Shown here piece by piece: positions 1-11,119 of a DNA stretch of 64,000 bases. The notes under the pieces were generated by a model. The model saw only the letters and a program-made list of their open reading frames with translations. It did not search any database and had not been told where the DNA came from. The position numbers and the translations under genes are program-made. Origin of the DNA: Paludibaculum sp. (GTDB taxonomy: Bacteria; Acidobacteriota; Terriglobia; Bryobacterales; Bryobacteraceae); contig JARKQJ010000196.1 of the NCBI GenBank assembly GCA_029973955.1, positions 62,001-126,000 of the forward strand, read 5' to 3'. Numbering within the stretch: the stretch's first letter is position 1; each line of letters starts with the position of its first letter.

Positions 1-66
1 TGGCCTTAGTCTCAGAGGTTCGGCCCTGTTCGTCCGACTTCGACAACCCCCAAGGATCTATCACGC

Positions 67-1671
<1,605 letters not shown>

Positions 1672-1692
1672 CGTCACTGCTACCATACACGT

Positions 1693-1787
1693 GGGAGCCA
1701 ATTTTGCCCGGTGGCAGGCACGGTCTTCAAAACCGCTGAACGGGCCTCAGGTTCGTTGGTCGGTTCGACTCCGACTGGTTCCCGCCA
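1693..1787 (+). tRNA. selC: tRNA-Sec (anticodon TCA), CCA encoded
   Basis: A 95-nt tRNA with an 8-bp acceptor stem (1693-1700 with 1776-1783, one G-T pair), discriminator G and genomic CCA at 1785-1787. The D stem is 1705-1708/1717-1720. The anticodon stem encloses a seven-base loop with anticodon TCA at 1727-1729. A long variable arm follows (1736-1739 pairing with 1747-1750), then a five-pair T stem with loop TTCGACT (1764-1770). The long acceptor, long variable arm and UGA-reading anticodon together identify a selenocysteine tRNA rather than tRNA-Ser or a suppressor. No selA, selB or selD is in the window. Confidence 0.93.
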
Positions 1788-1799
1788 CCCTCACCCGCT

Positions 1800-2579
1800 C
1801 TACCGCAGCGCAAAGCTGCGCATGGAAAGCGTGCCGTACTCGAAGCCTTCGTGGATCCACTCCACGCTCGGGCTCTCGCCCGCCGCGCCCAGCGTCACAA
1901 ATACCGGATGGAAGTGCTCCGCCGTCGGCACCGCCAACTCCGCATACGGCGCGCCCTGCGCGTAGCCCGTGAGCGCCGGCACATCCCACGCCTTCACCCG
2001 CTCCGCGAACCAGTTGTCGAACTCCGCCGCCCAGCCCTCCACCGGCGCTGCGCGCCCGCTCCAGTTCAGGCGCCGTAAGTTGTGTACGATCCCCCCACTG
2101 CCCACAATCATCACGCCCTCCTCCCGCAAAGGGCGCAGCGCCTGGCCCACCCTCACCAGCTCCGCCGGGGTCATCATCATGGGCACCGGCAGCGCCACCA
2201 CCGGCACGTCGGCCTGCGGATACATCAGGCTCAGCGGCACCCACACGCCGTGATCCAACCCGCGTCCCGCATCCAACTCCGCGCGCACGTCCGCGGCCGC
2301 CAGCAGCTCACCCACTCGTTCCGCCACCGCCGGCGCACCCTTCGCCGGATACTGCACCTCATACAGTTCACGCGGGAAGCCGCCGAAATCGTAGATCAGG
2401 TGTTGGCTCTCGGCGCTTGCCACCTTCACCTCGCGGCCAGTCTCCCAATGCGCCGATACCACGACCACCGCCCGCGGCCTCCATCGCGCGCCGAAGGCCG
2501 CCAGCGCGTCCTGGTAAGCGCCGCTCTCCAGCGCAGACATCGGTGAGCCATGCGAAACGAAAACCGCCGCTTCTCTCAT
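1800..2579 (-). CDS. Class III extradiol ring-cleavage dioxygenase (YgiD / 4,5-DOPA dioxygenase family)
   Basis: A 259-residue cytoplasmic protein of the LigB-like fold. Family members use a divalent metal to cleave catechol-type rings, and E. coli YgiD acts on DOPA; the substrate here cannot be read from sequence. Family features are the N-terminal VSHGSPM (metal-ligand histidine 10), VVSAHWET (histidine 44) and a downstream SGGIVHNL histidine segment. The start ATG at 2579 overlaps the stop of the upstream UROD-like gene in a 4-base ATGA, so the two are translationally coupled. The gene ends 12 bases from the convergent tRNA-Sec. Confidence 0.88.
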   Translation of the reverse strand: MREAAVFVSHGSPMSALESGAYQDALAAFGARWRPRAVVVVSAHWETGREVKVASAESQHLIYDFGGFPRELYEVQYPAKGAPAVAERVGELLAAADVRAELDAGRGLDHGVWVPLSLMYPQADVPVVALPVPMMMTPAELVRVGQALRPLREEGVMIVGSGGIVHNLRRLNWSGRAAPVEGWAAEFDNWFAERVKAWDVPALTGYAQGAPYAELAVPTAEHFHPVFVTLGAAGESPSVEWIHEGFEYGTLSMRSFALR

Positions 2580-3580
2580 ACGCCCGTCCTATGCGCGACC
2601 GCGATCGCCTGCTTCAGCCGGTTCCAATCCGTATCCCCAGCCACCGTACAGTCCGCGCCCAGCATGAACTGCTTCGGCGCGCCCTTCACCACCTTCACGA
2701 TCTCCGCGTCCAACTCCGCCGCGCTCCCCTTGGCCAGCAGACCGTGCCGGTCCAGCCCTCCCATCACAGGCCGCTTGAACATCTTCTGGATCTCCACCCA
2801 TGTCAGCCGCCGTCCGATCAGCCGGTCGTTGCAGTTCACCACGTGCCCCGGATAGTCGAGCACGGCGTCATAGTTCGCGTACGGCGCCACGTAGTCGCAC
2901 ACGTGCAGAATGTTGAACCGGCACTTGGCGTTGATCTCCTTCATGGCCACCAGATCCGCTGGCTTCACGTACTGCGTGAAGAGCTTCGGGCTCGCCAGTT
3001 GCCCCTGTTCCGAACCCTGCGTGGACGTGTAGAACCCATCCACCCCGGCCTCGATGCACGCCCGCACGAAGATCATCTGGCTCTCCACCAGCACATCCAG
3101 ACCCTTCTTCACCGCCTCCGGATTCTCCGCCAGATGCCGGCGCAGCACCGGCGGCGTCGCGCATTGCCCGGCGCTCATGTATGGCGAGTAAAGCGTCATC
3201 AGGATGAGCGCGTCTTTCTTCGCTTCTTTCACCAGCTCGCGTACCGTCACAATCAGCGGCTGGTAGAAGTCGATCTTGCGCAGCTTCAGCTTCGCCCAGT
3301 CCTCCGGCTTCTGCAGGAACTCCTGCCGCTCGTAGGTCTGTTCAAACTGGATCTTCATGAAATCCATGTCCGTCGTCCGGAAGTACTCCAGGTGGCGCCG
3401 CGCGGCCGGCACCCCGTTCTTGTACCCCTCGCCGAAGTGCAGAAAAAACGCGGCTGGCGTGTAGTGCGGGTCGGTCTTCCCGGCCAGCCAGTCCAGCAGG
3501 CGCTGGCGCTTATTGGGCGCGGCTGCGCCGAAGGCGGCTGCACCCAGCGGCATCGACGCGAAAAAGTGGCGGCGGTTCAT
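2576..3580 (-). CDS. Tat-exported uroporphyrinogen decarboxylase-like protein
   Basis: A 334-residue protein whose body matches the UROD/CmuA-type TIM-barrel fold, as used by uroporphyrinogen decarboxylases and corrinoid methyltransferases. The N-terminus is a twin-arginine signal (MNRRHFFASMPLGAAAFG), so the protein is probably periplasmic and not the haem-pathway enzyme. The start at 3580 is chosen because it puts RR at residues 3-4; an in-frame TTG at 3601 would add seven residues. Tat-exported UROD-like proteins are common in Acidobacteria and Planctomycetes genomes, with unknown function. It is followed with a 4-base overlap by the extradiol dioxygenase gene, suggesting a shared aromatic or cofactor-related role (inference). 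Confidence 0.8.
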   Translation of the reverse strand: MNRRHFFASMPLGAAAFGAAAPNKRQRLLDWLAGKTDPHYTPAAFFLHFGEGYKNGVPAARRHLEYFRTTDMDFMKIQFEQTYERQEFLQKPEDWAKLKLRKIDFYQPLIVTVRELVKEAKKDALILMTLYSPYMSAGQCATPPVLRRHLAENPEAVKKGLDVLVESQMIFVRACIEAGVDGFYTSTQGSEQGQLASPKLFTQYVKPADLVAMKEINAKCRFNILHVCDYVAPYANYDAVLDYPGHVVNCNDRLIGRRLTWVEIQKMFKRPVMGGLDRHGLLAKGSAAELDAEIVKVVKGAPKQFMLGADCTVAGDTDWNRLKQAIAVAHRTGV

Positions 3581-3653
3581 TCCTGTAGCGTACACCCTCA
3601 ACCCCTCGCTTTCTTCACGAAACCATCCGTTCCGGCGCTACAATGAACCAACC

Positions 3654-5696
3654 ATGCCCGTCGATGACGCCTCTCCGCTCGCGTTCCGTGCGGCTCAACT
3701 GCTCCTCGACCGCAAGGAGGAGATGAACCTCCCCAACCTCCGCATCGTCACGCAGCAACAGTTCCTCCAGGAAGCGGACCAACTCGACAATATCCCCACA
3801 GACCAGAAGCTCCTCATCATCGATCAGACCGAACGCGTCCTCCGCTACCTCTACGCCCACCTGCCCTTCAAAAAGGTCTTTCAAAGCGACGATCCCAACG
3901 TCAATCCCCTCGCCAGCCTCGCCGCTCTCCGCCAGCAGGTAGACACCCTCAGCGACTTCGACTTCCACACCTGCATGCTGATCGCCATGGCCGGCGCGCG
4001 CGACATCCACACCATCTACATCGCGCCCTCCCCTTACCGCGGCGCCGTCGCCTTCCTGCCCTTCCAGGTCCGCTTCCACGAGCTCTCCCAATCCCAGCGC
4101 CGCTTCCTCGTCACCAAGACCATGGCTACCAACGAGCAAGGCGGCTTCGACCACCCCCACTTCCGCAAGGGCGCCGAAATCGTCGAATGGGACGGCCTCG
4201 TCCCCGCAGAGGCCACCATGGTGGCCGCTCAACTCCAGCCCGGCGCCAACCCCGACGCCGAGATGGCCCGCGGCGCGGCCCGGCTCACAGCCCGCAACAT
4301 TTCCACCCAGGGCGTCGCCGCCGATGGCGGCATTCCGCCCTTCCAACCTCGCCACACCGTCCGCATCCTCTATACCGGCCCTGGCGAAAAGAAGGTCCGC
4401 GAAATCTCCTTCCCCTGGCAGGTGGCCACCGGATTCGGCGCCGCTACTTTCAGCTCCACCGCCTTCTCCCACAGTGAAGCCGTCGCCAATATGCAGCGCT
4501 GGAATAAGTGCAGCTACCGCCCCGAAAAGGTGGTTGCCGCCAAAGCCAAAAACTCTGATTTCCTTGAGACCCAGTTCCCCACCGATCCCCCCGCCTCGGG
4601 CCGGCCCCACCCCGACCTCCTTCGCTGCCCCAAAGAGCCCGGCTGGCCCATCGGCTATCTCCGCATCCGCAACTTCGCCTCCGACGGCTTCAACGCCATC
4701 GAAGACGCCCGCTTCCGCGAGATCCGCGACCTCCTCGCCCGCTTCGACCGCGAAGCCCCCGGCGGGCTCATCATCGATATCCGCGAGAACGGCGGCGGCC
4801 TCATCCGCATCGCCGAACGCATGCTTCAGCTCCTCTCGCCCCGCCACATCCTCCCCCTCCAGTTCCACTTCCCGCGCACCCCCGTGGTCGAAGAGGTCTT
4901 CCAGATCCTCCGCGGCGAAGGCATCTCCCGCGGCGAGTTCGCCCAATGGCTCAACCCGCTCCCCGGCGACGACGACGACCCCTCCACCCCCCTCACCCCC
5001 GGCCGCACCCTCACGCCCGAAGCGCTCGCCAACGACACCGGCCAGGTCTACCAGAGCCCCGTCGTCCTCATCTTCGACGCCCTCACCTACAGCGCCGCCG
5101 ATATGTTCGCCGCCGGCTTCCAGGACCATGAGATCGGCGAGACCATCGGCGTCGACTGCAGCACCGGCGGCGGCGGCGCCAACGCCTGGTCCTACACCGA
5201 CATCATCCAGAACCTCCCCCCGCTTCCCGGCCTCGAACTCCCCCGCCTCCCCGGCGACTGCAGCCTCTCCGTCGCGGTCCGCCGCTGCACCCGCACCGGC
5301 CCTGAACCCCTGCCCATCGAAGAGATCGGCGTCGCCCCCCATCACTACCACCCCCGCACCAGCCGCGACATCCTCAATGACAATGCGGACCTCTTCGAGT
5401 TTGCCGTCGATCGCCTCATTGCCACGCCCATCCGCCGCATCAACATCCGCAGCTCCCAACTTCAGAACAACACTGCCACCATTCAGCTCTCCACCGTCGG
5501 CATCCGCTTCGTGGCCTTCCGCGCCGACGGCCAGGTGATCGTCTCCGGCGCCGTGCGCGAGAACATCGCCCACACCTTCTCCCTACCCATCCCGCAGGCC
5601 CCGCCGCTCCAGCTCCAGGTGGAAGGTTACTGGGATGCGGGCGAACTCGAAAAGGGCCTGCCACCTCTGGCCGCGCCGCGCATCTCATTCTCTTGA
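3654..5696 (+). CDS. S41-family peptidase (tail-specific/tricorn-like)
   Basis: A 680-residue protein with the C-terminal-processing-peptidase core. The glycine-rich IDIRENGGGL segment lies near residue 375, and the nucleophile region LTYSAADMFAAGF has Ser480. The usual Lys four residues after the Ser in CtpA is not obvious, so a tricorn-type catalytic arrangement is possible. The first 150 residues resemble no domain I recognise. There is no clear signal peptide from the ATG at 3654; longer in-frame starts from 3513 would overlap the divergent UROD-like gene and look artificial. A kinase-TPR gene begins 10 bases after the stop, so the pair is probably one operon. Substrate unknown. Confidence 0.82.
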   Translation: MPVDDASPLAFRAAQLLLDRKEEMNLPNLRIVTQQQFLQEADQLDNIPTDQKLLIIDQTERVLRYLYAHLPFKKVFQSDDPNVNPLASLAALRQQVDTLSDFDFHTCMLIAMAGARDIHTIYIAPSPYRGAVAFLPFQVRFHELSQSQRRFLVTKTMATNEQGGFDHPHFRKGAEIVEWDGLVPAEATMVAAQLQPGANPDAEMARGAARLTARNISTQGVAADGGIPPFQPRHTVRILYTGPGEKKVREISFPWQVATGFGAATFSSTAFSHSEAVANMQRWNKCSYRPEKVVAAKAKNSDFLETQFPTDPPASGRPHPDLLRCPKEPGWPIGYLRIRNFASDGFNAIEDARFREIRDLLARFDREAPGGLIIDIRENGGGLIRIAERMLQLLSPRHILPLQFHFPRTPVVEEVFQILRGEGISRGEFAQWLNPLPGDDDDPSTPLTPGRTLTPEALANDTGQVYQSPVVLIFDALTYSAADMFAAGFQDHEIGETIGVDCSTGGGGANAWSYTDIIQNLPPLPGLELPRLPGDCSLSVAVRRCTRTGPEPLPIEEIGVAPHHYHPRTSRDILNDNADLFEFAVDRLIATPIRRINIRSSQLQNNTATIQLSTVGIRFVAFRADGQVIVSGAVRENIAHTFSLPIPQAPPLQLQVEGYWDAGELEKGLPPLAAPRISFS

Positions 5697-5706
5697 GGCC
5701 CGCTCC

Positions 5707-8277
5707 TTGAATCCTGGCCAGCAGATCTCCCGCTACCTCATCCGGCGCTCGCTGGGCCAGGGCGGCATGGGCGTCGTCTACCTCGCTGAGGACACTCGCC
5801 TCCAACGCCCCGTCGCTCTCAAGTTCCTCGCCGCCGATCTGCTCAGCCCCAGCGACAAGGCGCGCTTCCTCAACGAAGCCCGCGCCGCCGCCTCCATCCG
5901 CCATCCCAACATCTGCCCCATCCACGACATCGAAGAGGCCGACGGCCGTCTCTTCATCTCCATGGCCTACATTGAGGGCGAAACGCTCGCCCAGCGCCTC
6001 CGCCGCGGCCCTCTTCCCATCGATCGAGCCGTGCACATCGCCCTCCAGGTCGCCCGCGGCCTCGATCAGGCCCACACCCAGGGCATCGTCCACCGCGACA
6101 TCAAGCCCAGCAACATCCTCCTCGCCGCCGACGGCCACGTCTCCATCCTCGACTTCGGACTCGCCCTCCTGCCCGGCGCCGAGCGCGTCACCCAAGCCGG
6201 CTCCGCCGTCGGCACCCCCTCCTATATGTCCCCCGAACAGTGCGAAGGCCGCGATACCGGGCCCCGCACCGACATCTGGTCTCTCGGCGTCGTACTGTTC
6301 GAGATGCTGGCCGGCAGCCTCCCCTTTCAGCGCGCCAACCCCACCGCCACCGCACTCGCCATCCTCCGCGACCCCGTGCCCGCCCTCTCCTCCCTGCGGC
6401 CCTCCACCCCCACGCCACTGACCCAGGCCGTCGAAAAGGCTCTCGCCAAGGATCCCGACCAACGCTGGTCCTCCGCCCGCGACTTCGAAACCGCCCTCGC
6501 CCCCTACGCCGCAATCACCCAAACGCTTTCCCCCGCCGACGCCACCGCTACCGTCGCCTTGCCCCTCACGTCCCCAGTCCAGCCCCAGCCCAAGCGCCCC
6601 GCACGCCTGCTCCTCGGCGCCGTGCTCACCATCCTCCTCTCGCTGGCCGGCTTCCTCTACTGGCGGAACTCCGCCGCCGGACCCTCTCCCCACCCCGGCG
6701 AGAGACTCGTCGCCATCCTTCCCTTCCAGGTCCTCGGCTCCGCGCCAGAGACCGCCGAGATCGCCAACGGCCTCACTGAAATCCTCACCGCCGCCCTCTC
6801 TGACTTCGAACGCATCGACCACTCCCTCGCCGCCATCCCCAGCAGCGAAATCCGCCGGCGCAACATCAACTCAGCCGCCGACGCCCGCCGCCTCTACGGC
6901 GCCTCCCTCGTCGTCTCCGGCGCCGCTCAGCCCGCCGGCGGAAAGGTCCAGCTCTCCCTCGCCCTCATCGATCCCTCCGCCTCCCGCCAGCTCAGCGCCC
7001 GCGTCTTCGAATACGACCCGGCCGAATCCGTCGCCAGCCGCCGCCACGCCGTCTCCGAACTCGCCGCCCTCCTCTCTCTCAACGACGAAGCCGTGCAGCG
7101 TACCGCCGTCGGTGGCGAAACCACCGCCCCGGCCGCCTCCAACGCCTACCTCAAGGGCCGCGGCTACCTAGCCCGCTTCGATGTCGCCGGGAACCTCGAC
7201 CGCGCCATTGCCGGCTTCCAGCAGGCCGTCGCCTCCGACCCCAACTACGCCCTCGCCCACGCTGCCCTCGGCGAAGCCCTCTGGCGCAGGAGCCGCACCT
7301 CCGGCGACGTCGCCTCCGCCGCCCGCGCCGTCGAACACGCCGAACTCGCCGTCCGCCTCAACCCTTCGCTCCCCACCCTGCGCACCAGCCTCGCCGCCAT
7401 CTACACCATGGGCGGACGGCCCGATGACGCCATCACCGAGCTAAAGGAGGCCCTCAAGTCCGCGCCCAACTCCGCCGAAGCCCACCGCGAGCTCGCCCGC
7501 GTCTATCAGAGCCAGGGCCGCTTCCCCGAAGCCGAAGCCAGCTTCCGCCGCGCCATCGACGCCCGCCCTACTGACTGGTACGGCTACCTCCTCCTCGGCC
7601 TCCTCTACCAGGAGACCCTCGAATTCGACAAAGCCATCGCTGCCTTCCGCCGCGCCCGCGAACTCACCCCCGATAACGAACTCATCTACCGCAACCTCGG
7701 CGTCGCCTACCTCAACAAAGGCGACTACGCCCAGGCCCTCGCCGAACTCCAGCAGTCCCTCAAGCTCAAGCCCAACGCCGGCACCTACGCCACTCTCGGC
7801 GCTACCTACTTCCGCCTCCATCGCTACCCTGACGCCGTCGCCGCTCTCGACACCGCACTCGACCTCGACTCTTCCCGCTACTACTTCTGGGGCAACCTCG
7901 GAATCTACTGCAAATGGGACCCCGGCAACGGTGGCCGCTCCCGCCCTGCCCTCGAAAAGGCGGTCGATCTGGCCCGCAAACGCCTGGAGATCACGCCCAA
8001 AGACTACGATGTCCGCGCCGACCTCGGCGAGTATTACGCCCGCCTAGGCAATAAGGCCGCCGCCCTCGCCGAGATCGAACGCATCCCCGAATCCGCACGC
8101 CCCAACCGCCTGGACCGCATCGCCATCGTCTACGAACTCACCGGCAATCGCGCCAAGGCGATTCCACTGCTCGCCGGAATGATCGGCAAGCCCAGCGCCT
8201 TGCAGGACCTTCGCTCCAGCCCGGACCTCGCCGCGCTCTTTGCCGACCCCGCCCTGCCCAGACAGCTCCGCCCATAA
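5707..8277 (+). CDS. Serine/threonine protein kinase with transmembrane segment and TPR repeats
   Basis: An 856-residue membrane-spanning kinase of the Hanks/PknB type. The kinase domain has the Gly-rich loop LGQGGMGVV (16-24), ATP lysine in ALKFL (39), HRDIKPSN (catalytic Asp131), DFG (149-151) and the GTPSYMSPEQ activation segment. One transmembrane helix follows at about 301-319. The outer part begins with a TolB-like segment (AILPFQVLGS) and then carries six or more TPR units to the C-terminus. The start is taken as TTG at 5707, because GAGG lies eight bases upstream and translation then begins with a canonical kinase N-terminus; an ATG at 5635 would overlap the S41 gene. This architecture is typical of Acidobacteria. 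Confidence 0.9.
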   Translation: MNPGQQISRYLIRRSLGQGGMGVVYLAEDTRLQRPVALKFLAADLLSPSDKARFLNEARAAASIRHPNICPIHDIEEADGRLFISMAYIEGETLAQRLRRGPLPIDRAVHIALQVARGLDQAHTQGIVHRDIKPSNILLAADGHVSILDFGLALLPGAERVTQAGSAVGTPSYMSPEQCEGRDTGPRTDIWSLGVVLFEMLAGSLPFQRANPTATALAILRDPVPALSSLRPSTPTPLTQAVEKALAKDPDQRWSSARDFETALAPYAAITQTLSPADATATVALPLTSPVQPQPKRPARLLLGAVLTILLSLAGFLYWRNSAAGPSPHPGERLVAILPFQVLGSAPETAEIANGLTEILTAALSDFERIDHSLAAIPSSEIRRRNINSAADARRLYGASLVVSGAAQPAGGKVQLSLALIDPSASRQLSARVFEYDPAESVASRRHAVSELAALLSLNDEAVQRTAVGGETTAPAASNAYLKGRGYLARFDVAGNLDRAIAGFQQAVASDPNYALAHAALGEALWRRSRTSGDVASAARAVEHAELAVRLNPSLPTLRTSLAAIYTMGGRPDDAITELKEALKSAPNSAEAHRELARVYQSQGRFPEAEASFRRAIDARPTDWYGYLLLGLLYQETLEFDKAIAAFRRARELTPDNELIYRNLGVAYLNKGDYAQALAELQQSLKLKPNAGTYATLGATYFRLHRYPDAVAALDTALDLDSSRYYFWGNLGIYCKWDPGNGGRSRPALEKAVDLARKRLEITPKDYDVRADLGEYYARLGNKAAALAEIERIPESARPNRLDRIAIVYELTGNRAKAIPLLAGMIGKPSALQDLRSSPDLAALFADPALPRQLRP

Positions 8278-8339
8278 TCCCGGCCGGCACACACCCCGGC
8301 CTCGCTCACCGCATCAACTGACCACCCGCCGTTGGAACC

Positions 8340-8507
8340 CTACTCCCCGCCGCCCTTGTTGTCGCCCTTCACGCTGCCCACGGCCGCTTGCAGGTCCGCC
8401 AGCGCCTTGTCCAACGCCGCCTTTACCTTCTGGCCATCCGGCTGTGCCTTTTCCAACTCCAGCACCACCGCCTGCAGCTGCGAAATCACGCTCTTGATCT
8501 GATCCAT
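8340..8507 (-). CDS. Small helical protein of unknown function (55 aa)
   Basis: A short protein rich in Leu, Ala, Gln, Lys and Glu, predicted by eye to form two amphipathic helices (ISQLQAVVLELEKA and VKAALDKALADLQAA) with a glycine-rich tail. The ATG at 8507 has a clear AAGGAG ribosome-binding site at normal spacing on the minus strand, which supports it as a real gene; a longer reading from 8576 lacks this. It lies convergent to the kinase gene and divergent from the secreted protein at 8671. No family is recognised. Confidence 0.6.
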   Translation of the reverse strand: MDQIKSVISQLQAVVLELEKAQPDGQKVKAALDKALADLQAAVGSVKGDNKGGGE

Positions 8508-8670
8508 GTCCCAGCTCCTTTCCGGCGGCAAAGCCCTCTGACCCTGCCGCGTCATGGTTCCGTAGTGTAACACCACTCTGCAATTCCCGGAAATTCTCGC
8601 ACCCGCCGCCCGCCCGCCTCAGGTACCATCGTTCTGAACCGGGAGCGCCGCCCCCGTCCGAGGAGTCCCC

Positions 8671-10542
8671 ATGCGTCTCGTCTTCTTCCTGCTCGCCGCC
8701 TGGCCCCTGCTGGCCGCCCCCTCCGGCAACGTCTTCATCATTCGAAACTCCATCCGCGACATGGCCGGGTTCCGTCAACTCGCCGCCGCCGCCGCCCGCC
8801 TCAAGCCCTTCGGCGAGGTGCAGGTCGACATCGGCCTCGTCGCCGACAAAGCCTGGCACGTCATGCCCGAAGGCGGCAGCCCCTGGCACGAATTCGGCGC
8901 CTACAACTCCGCCACCTTCAACTTCTTCCCTCACCCTGAGATCGCCAAACACCTGCCCGCCGATTGGGTTGCCGCCAACCGCAAACTCCTCCTCGACAAG
9001 GCCGCCATCCTTCGCCAGCACGGCCTTCTCGCCGCCTTCACCAGCAACGACACCAACTATCTCCCCGAAGCCTTCTTCCGCGAACATCCCAGCCTCCGCG
9101 GCCCCCGCGTCGATCATCCCCGGCGCACCCGCGCCGTCGCCTTCTCCCCCTGCATGGACCGCCCCGAAATGCTCGCCATGCTCGCCTCCATGGTCGACGA
9201 ATTAACCCGTAACGTCCCCGAAATCCGCACGATTTTCGCACAAAACAACGACTCCGGCGCCGGCCTCTGCTGGGCCTCCGGCCAGTACAGCGGCCCCAAC
9301 GGCCCCCAATTCTGCCGCCACCGCTCCACCGGCGTCCGCATGCACGACCTCATCGAAACCATGCAGCGCGCCGCCGCCAAAAACGGCGCCCCGCTCACCT
9401 TCCGGCTCGCCGGCACCTTCGACGAAAACGAAGAAAAGGAATTCGAACCCCGCCTGCCCAGGAACGCCTTCCTCAGCCGCCCTTACCCCCGCCGCACGCC
9501 TCCCGAAGGCGACCCCAACATCGTCTGGACCGGCACCATGGTCCACGACTCCTACCCCGTCCTCGGCCTCTTCGACATCGAGCAGATCGCCGAAGCTCTC
9601 GAGAAGACCGCCTCCGGCGGAAAGACCCTCGTCCTCACCGTCGGCCAGCCCTGGTACTTCCGCGGCAATGAAAGCGCCGAAACCGTCGCCAAACTCATCG
9701 ACATCGCCGAGGCGTTCTACAAAAAGCCCTTCACCGGAGCCATCCCGCGCCGCCAGTTCGTCGAAGCCCTGGCCGCCCGCTGGGGGGGCGCCGCCAATCA
9801 GGCCGCTCTCACCGCCGCCCTCGTCAACATGGGCCACGCTTTCCGCACCAAGCACGAAGCCGTCCCCGGCTATGACTTCTACTACTTCGAAGGCTACCTC
9901 TCCACTTCCTCCCGCTTCCTCACCCGCCCCCTCCTCATTCGCCCGGAAAACCTGATGCCCCAGGAGGAACTGTATTTCCTCCCCCACGTCTTCGCGGTCC
10001 ACGAAGCCGACGCCCGCGGCAACTACCAGGACGCTTACGAGACCCGTCTCATGGGCCCGCCTCAGTGGGAGTACCCCATCCTCCGCGCGGCTTTCGACGA
10101 GGCAATCGCCGCCGCCGAATCCATGGAGAAGCTCAACGGCGCCCCACAGCAGGCTTGGCTCCGCGACGTCGCAACCGCCCTCCGCATGTGGGTTTCCACC
10201 GTGCGCTCCACCCATAATTTCTACTTCGCCCAGGAGATCCGGAACCGCCACGCGAAGCTCCTCTCCGGCGCCCCACCCTTCTACTCGATGGTCTCCGATC
10301 CCGCCAATCCCGATAACCTCCGTTGGAATCAGATCCAGCGCGACGAGTTCGACAACGCCACCGAGATGCTCGCCCTCCTCAAAGCCGGAGGCCTCAAAAA
10401 CCTCGATCACGCCTCGGACCAGCGCCACGCCGACACCTTCCTCATGGGCCCTGCCCTCATCGAAGAAGTCCAGCGCAAAGCCGACCTCATGCGCCGGCAC
10501 TGGCGCGACGTCGACCTCTACCTTCTGCCCGGAAGAAAGTGA
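8671..10542 (+). CDS. Secreted hypothetical protein, possibly a TIM-barrel glycoside-hydrolase-like enzyme
   Basis: A 623-residue protein with an N-terminal signal peptide (hydrophobic residues 2-16, cleavage near LLAA-PSG). The body has alternating beta/alpha character with motifs such as GLLAAFTSNDTNYLPEAFF, IFAQNNDSGAGL and TLVLTVGQPWYFRG that resemble a glycosidase barrel. The C-terminal third is helical. I cannot assign a GH family. It is preceded by an SD-like CCGAGGAGTCCCC just before the ATG. The neighbours include a CE15 esterase, so a role in polysaccharide use is plausible but unproven. Confidence 0.7.
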   Translation: MRLVFFLLAAWPLLAAPSGNVFIIRNSIRDMAGFRQLAAAAARLKPFGEVQVDIGLVADKAWHVMPEGGSPWHEFGAYNSATFNFFPHPEIAKHLPADWVAANRKLLLDKAAILRQHGLLAAFTSNDTNYLPEAFFREHPSLRGPRVDHPRRTRAVAFSPCMDRPEMLAMLASMVDELTRNVPEIRTIFAQNNDSGAGLCWASGQYSGPNGPQFCRHRSTGVRMHDLIETMQRAAAKNGAPLTFRLAGTFDENEEKEFEPRLPRNAFLSRPYPRRTPPEGDPNIVWTGTMVHDSYPVLGLFDIEQIAEALEKTASGGKTLVLTVGQPWYFRGNESAETVAKLIDIAEAFYKKPFTGAIPRRQFVEALAARWGGAANQAALTAALVNMGHAFRTKHEAVPGYDFYYFEGYLSTSSRFLTRPLLIRPENLMPQEELYFLPHVFAVHEADARGNYQDAYETRLMGPPQWEYPILRAAFDEAIAAAESMEKLNGAPQQAWLRDVATALRMWVSTVRSTHNFYFAQEIRNRHAKLLSGAPPFYSMVSDPANPDNLRWNQIQRDEFDNATEMLALLKAGGLKNLDHASDQRHADTFLMGPALIEEVQRKADLMRRHWRDVDLYLLPGRK

Positions 10543-10552
10543 CCCACGGCCA

Positions 10553-11035
10553 TCAATCCCGGCCCGCCCAAATCACATCTCTCAGCTCCCGGTCCAATCG
10601 CGAGAAAACGCGCACCGGCGCCCACTTCGGCACATAGTAGATCGTTTGTCCGAACACGGTCGGCCGCCGGAACCGGATCACCACCGTCTGGCCCTTGAAA
10701 TACCACGGCGCGGTAATCCTCTCGATCTCCTCAAAGGGAATCCGGCCCTGCTTCGACAGGTCTGCCACCACCAGCTCTCTGCCGCTGTATCCTACCCAGT
10801 GCACCTTCCAGGTGAACCAGTACACGAATACCGAAACCAGCGCAAAAGCCACGATGATGCCGTAGAACCCCGGGTCCACCTCCACCCTGCCGCGGCGCGC
10901 GAACACCCACGCCGGCAGTCCCACCGTGATCAGGATCCACAGAATCGGGAACACCACCTTGTTCAGCGCAGTCAGGATGCGCCCGGAGAGCCACACAGTG
11001 GGTGCGCACTCCGTCTCCGATGATCGTCTCTCCAC
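10553..11035 (-). CDS. Two-TM membrane protein of unknown function with a PH-like tail
   Basis: A 160-residue protein starting at a GTG. Two hydrophobic segments are visible (about 24-45, VVFPILWILITVGLPAWVF, and 58-75, YGIIVAFALVSVFVYWFTW). They are followed by an all-beta-looking region with a small FEEIERI element, reminiscent of bacterial PH-domain membrane proteins. It is convergent with the secreted protein upstream. No family assignment is firm. Confidence 0.6.
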   Translation of the reverse strand: MERRSSETECAPTVWLSGRILTALNKVVFPILWILITVGLPAWVFARRGRVEVDPGFYGIIVAFALVSVFVYWFTWKVHWVGYSGRELVVADLSKQGRIPFEEIERITAPWYFKGQTVVIRFRRPTVFGQTIYYVPKWAPVRVFSRLDRELRDVIWAGRD

Positions 11036-11119
11036 GCCGCCATTATGGACTCAATCTCCGCCCGCGGGAAACCCGCCGCGGCTGTCACTGGCTGCTCTCA
11101 TCAAGGCTGGCTGCTCTAT

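Noticed and set aside
3615-5573. A 652-residue minus-strand reading opposite the S41 peptidase gene
   Set aside because: Low-complexity Gly/Ala/Glu/Asp composition typical of a shadow frame in high-GC DNA; the + strand protein has recognisable motifs.
8282-8301. Six-pair GC hairpin after the kinase-TPR gene as a terminator
   Set aside because: Short stem, no T-run, and GC-rich inverted repeats of this size are common at this base composition.
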